NCBI GenBank assembly: GCA_963707445.1
Contig: CAVPPW010000019.1
Coordinates: 62,001 to 126,000 of the forward strand
Direction: 5' to 3'
Source: JALORV01 sp963707445
Lineage (GTDB): Bacteria; Pseudomonadota; Gammaproteobacteria; Burkholderiales; Burkholderiaceae_F
DNA length: 64,000 nucleotides
Positions 56,804 to 64,000 of this stretch are shown piece after piece; the first letter of the stretch is position 1, and the number at the start of each line of letters is the position of its first letter. The position numbers and the translations under genes were made by a program. The notes beneath the pieces are model-generated. The model did not search any database and had not been told where the DNA came from. It saw only the letters and a program-made list of their open reading frames with translations.

Positions 56804-57257
56804 GCGCGACGTTCTCCTCCGGCGCTGTGCTTTCGAAGCCACGGATGCGCTCGCGCAATTGCGCCGGCAGCGGCCGTGTCGTCCGGCTCGAGGGGTCGGT
56901 GTTGACGTAGACGAGTTCCGCCTCGATCAAAGGGTCTGCTGGCGATCCTGGCGGAACATCCCGACCTCGAAACACGAGGCTGGTCGTGCCGAGACGCGCG
57001 GTGCGTCCGCACACCTCGAGTTCGTCGTCATAGCGCGCCGGCGCATGGTATTCAACCGTCGCCTTGCGCACGAACAGATCGGAGCCGATGTCGATGAACG
57101 CGGCCGGGTACGGCATGCCGATCGCCCGCCAGTACTCGGTCACGCAGACATCGCAGTAGGTCAGGTAGTGGCCGTTGAAGACCACGCCCTGCAGATCGAC
57201 TTCGGCCCAGCGCACCCGCAGTGGCAGCCGCAGGCGGTAGCTGTCGTAGGGCGTCAC
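56790..57257 (-). CDS. Acyl-CoA thioesterase, YbgC/4HBT hotdog type
   Basis: A 155-residue hotdog-fold thioesterase. RVRWAEVDLQGVVFNGHYLTYCDV gives the catalytic Asp motif. Many relatives cleave acyl-CoA, including 4-hydroxybenzoyl-CoA. The GTG start overlaps the M16 stop (GTGA), the stop overlaps the GNAT start. Intact. Confidence 0.88.
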   Translation of the reverse strand: MTPYDSYRLRLPLRVRWAEVDLQGVVFNGHYLTYCDVCVTEYWRAIGMPYPAAFIDIGSDLFVRKATVEYHAPARYDDELEVCGRTARLGTTSLVFRGRDVPPGSPADPLIEAELVYVNTDPSSRTTRPLPAQLRERIRGFESTAPEENVAHAAH

Positions 57258-60002
57258 TTGACGCCTTTCTTCGCGTCGCCGGCGATCACGAAACTCATCT
57301 TCTCCGGATCGATGTACTTGCGGAACGCCGCACTGGCCTCAGCCGGCGTGACGGCGCGCAGGCGATCCTCGAACTGCCGCGAGAACGCGAACGTACGGCC
57401 GAGGTCGAGGTTGCCGACCCAGGCGCTGGCGACCACCGGATCCTGCGAGCGATTCAGCAGCCGCGATTGCAGCAGTCCATTTTTTGCATCGTCAACCTCG
57501 GTCGCGGTGAATCCATCCTTGCGGGCGCGCTCGAGTTCTTCGCGCAGCGCCTGCTCGGCGCGATTGACGTTCTGTGGTGCCGCGATGCCGCCGATCGTGA
57601 ACGTCGCCAGGCGTTCGCGCGAGCCGAGCGCGAGGCCGGCGCCGACACCGTAGCTGAGGCCGTCCTTCTGCCGCAACCGGACCATCAGACGGTTCGCGAG
57701 GCCGGAGCCGCCGCCGAGGATCTCCGTGGCGATCGTCAGCGCCGCTGCATCGGGGTCGTCGTCACGCAGAGGGAACTCCTGGCGCGCGCGGAAGACCGCG
57801 TTTTCCTTGTCCGGCGTGTCGACGACCATGCGCGCCGGCTTCACATCGCGGTATTCGCGGTCCACTCGCGCATAAGGAGCCTTGGAGGCCCAGCCGGCGA
57901 ACTGCTCCTTCACCAGAGGCTCGATCGCCTGCGCGTCGAAGTCGCCGACAATCGAGATCTCGCCGCGGGCGGTCCCGTAGAAGTCGCTGTGATACTTCTT
58001 CACCGCGTCGAGCGGCGTCTTGCTGACGACCTCGATGCGCTCCTTCAACGGCACGTAATAGCGCGGGTCGCCGGCCGGATAGGTGTTGAAATGCGTCGCC
58101 AGGACGTCGCGCGACAGCGCCTCCGGGTTGTCGAGCTGCGACGACAGCCCGGTCACCAGTTCGCGCTGCAGCTGCTGGTACTCGGTCGCCGGAAACGCCG
58201 CATTGCGCAGCACGTCGGCCAGCAGCCGCAATGCTGCCGGCAGGTTTGCGCGCGTCGTCTGGAACGAGAGCAGCCCTCCTGTCATCTGTAACCGGGTCAT
58301 CTCGTCGGCGATCTGCTGTCGCGTCAGTTTGTCGGTGCCTCGCGCCAGCATCGAGCCGACCAACTCACCCTCGATCATCCGGCCTTTTAGCGTGGCCGCA
58401 TCGCCCCAGCGAAAGTTGGTGCGGACGTTGACGGTTTCGCCGCGGTTGCGCTTCGGCAGCAGTGCGATCTTCAGGTCGCCCAAATTGAGCACCCGAGTGC
58501 GCTTGTCGATATTTTCCTGCGACGGATCGAAGGCCTCGGCGGCCTGCCCTTCCGCCGTCGGCTTGTAGTCGGCCAGCAGCGCGCTCGCGGTCGGCGCCGC
58601 GGGGATCTCCGCGCGCTGCGGACTGTCCTCCGGAATGAAGAAGCCCGACGACGCGGTTGTCGCGAACGAAGTAGCGCTTCGCCGCGTCGTCGACCTCCTT
58701 CGCGGTCACTTTCGCCAGCCGATCGCGCGAATAGAAGAACAGGCGCCAGTCACCGAGCGCGATGTACTCCGACAGTCCGACACCGAACGACTGCGGATCG
58801 GCCAGGGCGCGCTCGTATCCGGTCTTCTGATCCTGCAGCGTGCGCTGCATCTCCGCTTCGGTCGCGGGCTGTTTGGCGAACGAGGTCTCGATGACCTCGA
58901 TCATCGTCTGCGCCACCGGCTCGAGCGGCTCGCCCTTCTTGACGACGGCACCGAACATGACAAAGCCGGGATCCTTCGCGCCGACCGTATAGCCGAAGAC
59001 CTGTGACGCCTTGCCGCTTTCGACCAGCGCCTTGTGCAGGCGGCCGTTCGGCGTGTCGCCAAGGATGTCGACGGCGAAGTCCGCCGACAGCAGCTCCGGA
59101 TGCAGCGAGCTCGGCATGCGGTACGCGACGTTGACGATCTGCACCTCGCCCTTGCGCCGGATCGTGAACTGGCGTTCGCCGTCGTGGGTCGGCTCTTCGG
59201 TCCACAGCACCGGCAGGGTCCGCTTCGGCTTCGGGATGCGGCCGAACGCGTCGGCGATCCAGCGCAGCGCCTTGGCCTCGTCGAACTTGCCGGCAACGAT
59301 CAGCACCGCGTTATCTGGCTGGTAATACATCCGGTAGAACGCCTGCAGGTTCTCGATGCGCACGTTCTCGATGTCGGAGCGGGCGCCGATCGTCGACTTG
59401 CCGTAGTTGTGCCAGTCGTAGAGCAGCGCCTGGTTGCGTTCGAACATCAGCCGCGACGGATTGGTCTTGCCCATCTCGAACTCGTTGCGAACGACCGTCA
59501 TTTCGGAGTCGAGGTCTTTTTTCGCGATGAACGAATTCACCATCGCGTCGGCCGACCAGTCGATCGCCCACTTCAGGTTGTCGTCGCTCGCCTGGAAGGT
59601 GGAAAAGTAGTTGGTGCGATCGAGCCAGGTGCTGCCGTTGTTCTTGAAACCGCGCCGGTTGAACTCGACATCCGGGTGCAGAAAGTTCTTCGAGCCCTTG
59701 AAGATCAGATGCTCGAGCAGATGGGCCATGCCGGTCTCACCGTAGTTCTCCTGACGAGACCCGACCAGGTAGGTGATGTTCACGGTGGCCGTGGGCTTCG
59801 ACGGGTCCGGAAACAGCACGAAGCGCAGTCCGTTTGCGAGCCGGTATTCGGTGATGCCCTCTACTGTCGGGCCGCGCGTCACGCCGGGCGGCAGCGGCGC
59901 TGCGATCGGACGGACCGGCGCAGTCTGGGTCTCGGCCGTGATGGCCGGGGACATGGTGAGAACCGCGAGCGACGCCAGCATGGCGCGCAGGACTTGCTTC
60001 AT
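57254..60002 (-). CDS. M16 zinc peptidase, two-domain, one frameshift
   Basis: A secreted or periplasmic insulinase-type protease, about 915 residues. Signal peptide to about residue 24. Zinc motif HLLEH (H94, E97, H98) with a downstream Glu in the usual position; a second M16 half lacks the zinc motif, as in pitrilysin-type proteins. A shift near 58645 divides the two halves. Its physiological substrate is unknown. It heads a small set with the thioesterase and GNAT. Confidence 0.9.
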
Positions 60003-60088
60003 GGGTAAGGCTCCATTCAAACTCAAAATGATTGTGCCAGCCGCTGATCGATACCGTCGCCGATGCGACGGATCCGCGCCGACGCGAG

Positions 60089-60979
60089 TCAGGACCGGCT
60101 GCAGAACGACTGGATCGCTTGGGCGATGCGCCCGGGTTCCTCGTGCGCGACCCAGTGCGTGGCTTCCGGGATGCGTTCGATCGTCAAGTCGTCGACAAGT
60201 TCATCGAGACCGTCGAGCAGCCGCACGGGCAAGGCGGGGTCGGCCTCGGCCCACAGCACCAGCGTGGGCACCCGGATCCGGAACTGCGCCGGCTCAAGCT
60301 TCAGCTTGCGCGCGCCCGGATCATCCGCGGTCGGTGGATACAGCGGCGAAGCGCGGTAATAGTTGACGCCTCCGGTCAATCCGCGGTGCCAGACCTCGCG
60401 GTAGCGCCGAGCCCGCTCCGGCGTGTACCAGTCGCGCTCCGGTCGACGCATTGCCAGGAAGAAGCTTTCCAGCGCCTTGCAGTCGTGTTTCAGCAGCGCG
60501 GCCTCGGAACCCGGCGCACGCAGCCAGTTCATGTAGGCCGAGGCGGCCTGCTGCACCGGATCGTCAGCGAGGTCGCGTGCGAACGGCACCGGATGCGGGG
60601 AATTGACGACCACGAGCCGTTCGATGCGCTGCGGATGCGCGATCGCCCATTGCCACGCCGCGGCACCACCCCAATCGTGCGCCACGACGGTCACGCTCGC
60701 CCAGCCGAGCCGATCGCAGAGGCGTTCGAAATCGTCAACGAGCTCGCGTGCGCGATAAGCCGCGACCTCGGTCGGCTGGCTCGAAAGATTGAAACCGCGC
60801 AGGTCGGGCGCCACGGCGTGCCAGCCCGACGAAAAGTACGGAAGCACGTCTTCCCAGGCCGCCCAGTATTCCGGAAAGCCGTGCAGGAACAGGATCGGCC
60901 GGCCACCCGCATCGCCCGTGGCCGCCAGATGCAGCCGGATGCCGTTGCCGAGGTCGACGGTCTCGCCGGTGCGGATCAT
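60089..60979 (-). CDS. Alpha/beta hydrolase, epoxide-hydrolase-like
   Basis: A 296-residue alpha/beta hydrolase. HGFPE (33-37) is the oxyanion loop; the nucleophile is D102 in HDWGG, and a C-terminal His in PEATHWV completes the triad. The HDWGG pattern with an Asp nucleophile points to epoxide hydrolase over lipase or esterase. The start overlaps the SDR stop (ATGA), so the four genes 60-63.6 kb form an operon. Confidence 0.87.
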   Translation of the reverse strand: MIRTGETVDLGNGIRLHLAATGDAGGRPILFLHGFPEYWAAWEDVLPYFSSGWHAVAPDLRGFNLSSQPTEVAAYRARELVDDFERLCDRLGWASVTVVAHDWGGAAAWQWAIAHPQRIERLVVVNSPHPVPFARDLADDPVQQAASAYMNWLRAPGSEAALLKHDCKALESFFLAMRRPERDWYTPERARRYREVWHRGLTGGVNYYRASPLYPPTADDPGARKLKLEPAQFRIRVPTLVLWAEADPALPVRLLDGLDELVDDLTIERIPEATHWVAHEEPGRIAQAIQSFCSRS

Positions 60980-61863
60980 GCGGGCGCGGCAGGCCGCGCG
61001 CTCGGGCGCGTCGCGTACGGATCCGCCGGCGTCGCGCCGCTCATTACGGCATCGAAGCGGGCCTGCACGGTCGGCATGATCTGCGGGTGCGTGAACACGT
61101 AGAAGCGGTTCGCAACGATCGCATCGAACGTCATCGCCGCCACGTCGGCCGCGCTGATGCGCCCGCCTGACACCGCCTTCTCCGAATTCGACTGCGCGAT
61201 CTGCTGCGAGCGCGTCGGCCCCGCCACATTGACCAGGTCCGCCGGCCGGACCCGATCCGAGTGGGCGATGCCGGTCGGCACGAACGCCGGATTGAGTACG
61301 GTCACGCCGATCGTCGACCGCGCGAGCCGCAGGTCGTGGTGCAGTGTCTCTGAGAGCGCGACGACCGCATGCTTGGACACGTTGTACACGCCCATCAGCG
61401 GCGCAGTCAGCCAGCCCGCCATCGAGGCCGTGTTGACGATGTGGCCGGGCTCGCCGTGCGCGTTGGCGTCGAGCATGCGCGGAACGAAGTGCTGCACGCC
61501 GTACACGATGCCCATCAGGTTCACGCCGAGGACCCACTGCCAGTCCTTGTCGGTGTTTTCCCAGAGGTAACCGCCGCAGGCGACGCCGGCGTTGTTCATC
61601 AGGAGGTGCACCGCACCGAAGTCGCCAAATGCGCGGTCGGCCAGCCGCGCCACCTGCCCACTCTGGGCGACGTCGACGACTTCGGCGCTGACCTCGGCGC
61701 CTGAGCGCTGCAGCTCCTGCACCGTTGCCTGCAGCGCGTCGTGGTGCACGTCCGCGAGCACCAGCCGCATGCGCGAGCGCGCCGCGAGCCGTGCGAACTC
61801 GCGCCCCAGGCCGCCGCCCGCGCCGGTGATGACCGCGACCCGTCCCGCGAGTTGTTCGATCAT
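60976..61863 (-). CDS. Short-chain dehydrogenase/reductase
   Basis: A 295-residue SDR with TGAGGGLG (cofactor), NNAG, and the catalytic set Ser/Tyr-x3-Lys in NTASMAGWLTAPLMGVYNVSK. Its C-terminal 40 residues are longer than in classical SDRs, with a FDAIVANRFYVFTHP region. Substrate unknown. Start and stop overlap neighbours. Confidence 0.88.
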   Translation of the reverse strand: MIEQLAGRVAVITGAGGGLGREFARLAARSRMRLVLADVHHDALQATVQELQRSGAEVSAEVVDVAQSGQVARLADRAFGDFGAVHLLMNNAGVACGGYLWENTDKDWQWVLGVNLMGIVYGVQHFVPRMLDANAHGEPGHIVNTASMAGWLTAPLMGVYNVSKHAVVALSETLHHDLRLARSTIGVTVLNPAFVPTGIAHSDRVRPADLVNVAGPTRSQQIAQSNSEKAVSGGRISAADVAAMTFDAIVANRFYVFTHPQIMPTVQARFDAVMSGATPADPYATRPSARPAAPA

Positions 61864-62855
61864 GCGAGCTTCACCAGCTGTTTGCCGAAATTGGCCCCGC
61901 GCAGCATGCCGAGGAAGGCCTGCGGCGCGTTCTCGAGCCCGTTTGCAATGGTCTCGCGGTACTTGATCCCTCCGGTAGCGACCTGCGTGCCGAGTTCCTT
62001 CAGCGCCTGCGGCCACACATCCATGTGCTCGGTCACGATGAAACCTTCCAGCTTGAGCCGGCTGATCAGGAACCAACTCGGGTTGGTCAGCGGGATTGGC
62101 TGCCCGTCGTAGCCGGCGATCAGCCCGCACAGCGCGATGCGCCCGAACACGCTCATCCGCGGCAACACCGCGTTCATGATCTCGCCGCCGACGTTTTCGA
62201 AATAGCCGTCGACGCCCTGCGGTGCCGCGTCCTTCAGCGCGCGGTTGACATCCTGTGACTTGTAGTCGATGCAGGCATCGAAACCGAGTTCGACGACGAC
62301 GTAGCTGCACTTTTCCTTGCCGCCAGCGATACCGACCGTACGGCAGCCGGCAAGCTTCGCGAGCTGGCCGACGACACTGCCGACCGCGCCGCTGGCTGCC
62401 GACACCAGGACCGTTTCACCGGCCTTCGGCTCGATGATGCGATTCAGCCCGTACCACGCGGTCACTCCGGGCATGCCGACTGGTCCGAGATAGGCTGACA
62501 GCGGAACCACGCGCGTGTCGACCTTGTAAATGCCGCTGCCGTCGGAAACGCCGTACTCCTGCCAGCCGAGGTAGCCGACGACCCTGTCGCCAACCTTGAA
62601 CTGCGGGTTGCGCGACTCGGCCACCGTGCCGGCGGTGCCTCCCTGCATGACTTCTCCGAGCACCTGTGGCTTGGCGTACGAGCGGCCTTCGTTCATGCGG
62701 CCGCGCATGTAAGGGTCGAGCGACAGCCATTCGTTGCGCACCAGCATCTCTCCGGGCTGCAAGGTCGGTGTCTGGACTTCCTCCATCCGGAAATTGGAGG
62801 TCGATGCTGCGCCGGTCGGCCGGCTGGCGAGGATGATGCGTCGGTACGAGGTCAT
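61860..62855 (-). CDS. NADP-dependent MDR oxidoreductase (CurA/PTGR type)
   Basis: A 331-residue medium-chain reductase of the zinc-free leukotriene B4 dehydrogenase group. LVRNEWLSLDPYMRGRM, VGMPGVTAWYGL and ASGAVGSVVGQLAKLAG (nucleotide site) are the landmarks. Such enzymes reduce alpha,beta-unsaturated carbonyls with NADPH. Intact; overlaps the SDR start. Confidence 0.92.
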   Translation of the reverse strand: MTSYRRIILASRPTGAASTSNFRMEEVQTPTLQPGEMLVRNEWLSLDPYMRGRMNEGRSYAKPQVLGEVMQGGTAGTVAESRNPQFKVGDRVVGYLGWQEYGVSDGSGIYKVDTRVVPLSAYLGPVGMPGVTAWYGLNRIIEPKAGETVLVSAASGAVGSVVGQLAKLAGCRTVGIAGGKEKCSYVVVELGFDACIDYKSQDVNRALKDAAPQGVDGYFENVGGEIMNAVLPRMSVFGRIALCGLIAGYDGQPIPLTNPSWFLISRLKLEGFIVTEHMDVWPQALKELGTQVATGGIKYRETIANGLENAPQAFLGMLRGANFGKQLVKLA

Positions 62856-62870
62856 GCGAGCTCCGCTGAA

Positions 62871-63650
<780 letters not shown>

Positions 63651-63753
63651 CTTGACCTCAGTTGCGGAAGTCAGTCACATCGTCCATGCACTGCCCGCGC
63701 AGTCTCGCCGCAGCGATGGACGTCTTGATGACGATCGGTCAGCATGCGCGCGC

Positions 63754-64000
63754 TCAGAACCACGCGTCCTGCATCCCGAGCGTCGTGTCGTCGAGCGATT
63801 CGACCAGGTCCAGCATCGGATCGACCTTCGGCAGCTCGTAGAGGAAGAAGTAGCGGCACGCCTGCCACTTCCCGTGATAAAAGTCGCTGTCGTCGCGCCG
63901 GTAGTGCGCGGACGCGGCGAGCGACTGGTCGAGCCAGATCCACGCCAGCACGACGTGGCCGAAGGCCTCGAGATACGGCGTCGCGTTGGCGAGCGTGCGC
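63754..64000 (-). CDS. Acyl-CoA dehydrogenase C-terminus, cut by the window edge
   Basis: The last ~80 residues of an acyl-CoA dehydrogenase-like protein run off the right edge of the window. The stretch HVVLAWIWLDQSL followed by YFFLYELPKVDPMLDLVES matches the C-terminal part of the acyl-CoA dehydrogenase-family proteins of the long-chain (AidB/FadE-like) type. Only the 3' end is visible, so the assignment is tentative. It probably starts the operon with the reductases. Confidence 0.65.
   Translation of the reverse strand, partial: RTLANATPYLEAFGHVVLAWIWLDQSLAASAHYRRDDSDFYHGKWQACRYFFLYELPKVDPMLDLVESLDDTTLGMQDAWF

Noticed and set aside
58365..60002. Two separate M16 peptidase genes
   Set aside because: A single shift divides the expected two-domain protein; no promoter or ribosome site lies between.

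Overview
The window is a GC-rich bacterial chromosome segment, most likely from a betaproteobacterium of Burkholderiales type. The evidence is gene order: rpmF-plsX-fabHDG-acpP-fabF-ygfX-rpoE-rseA-rseB-mucD-lepA-lepB-rnc-era-recO-pdxJ-acpS-nagZ runs on the minus strand from about 40.2 to 21.7 kb, as in that class. DUF4148-, DUF4845-, DUF4936- and PEP-CTERM-type proteins support the assignment. No rRNA, tRNA, CRISPR array, insertion sequence or phage gene was recognised.

Layout. 0-3 kb: an ECF sigma/zinc anti-sigma pair facing a diiron MBL-fold gene across a perfect 16-bp inverted repeat, then a lone PEP-CTERM protein with a good sigma-54 promoter. 3.4-9.25 kb: a class III aminotransferase and polyamine-type ABC transporter operon, full of single-base frameshifts. 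9.3-16 kb: an accessory stretch of small single genes in mixed orientation (dadA, GFA, EthD, dual-specificity phosphatase, methyltransferase, GNAT) with two decayed genes (a second GFA and a cupin). 15.8-21.4 kb: a Ser/Thr kinase with its ECF sigma factor, three small envelope proteins and an ABC exporter. 21.7-40.2 kb: the conserved housekeeping run covering fatty-acid synthesis, envelope stress, translation, signal peptidase, RNA processing and cofactor synthesis. 40.2-43.6 kb: maf and an RsmI-like methylase converge on a Rieske protein, a HAD phosphatase and rluC. 44.2-49.5 kb: rne, moaA, moeA. 49.5-54.2 kb: a GNAT gene, then tatD, pilZ, holB, tmk, mltG. 54.2-60 kb: ygfZ, DUF4936, a TANGO2-like protein, GNAT, thioesterase and M16 peptidase. 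60-64 kb: an operon of an epoxide-hydrolase-like enzyme, two SDRs, an MDR reductase and a truncated acyl-CoA dehydrogenase gene, suggesting lipid or xenobiotic breakdown.

Caution: many genes, including essential ones (acpS, plsX, holB, rne), carry one or more frameshifts while all frames keep recognisable homology. These look like base-calling or assembly indels, not biology, and gene spans are given across them. Three remnants (GFA at 12.1-12.5 kb, cupin at 15.6-15.8 kb, M48 peptidase tail at 21.5 kb) look more like genuine decay.
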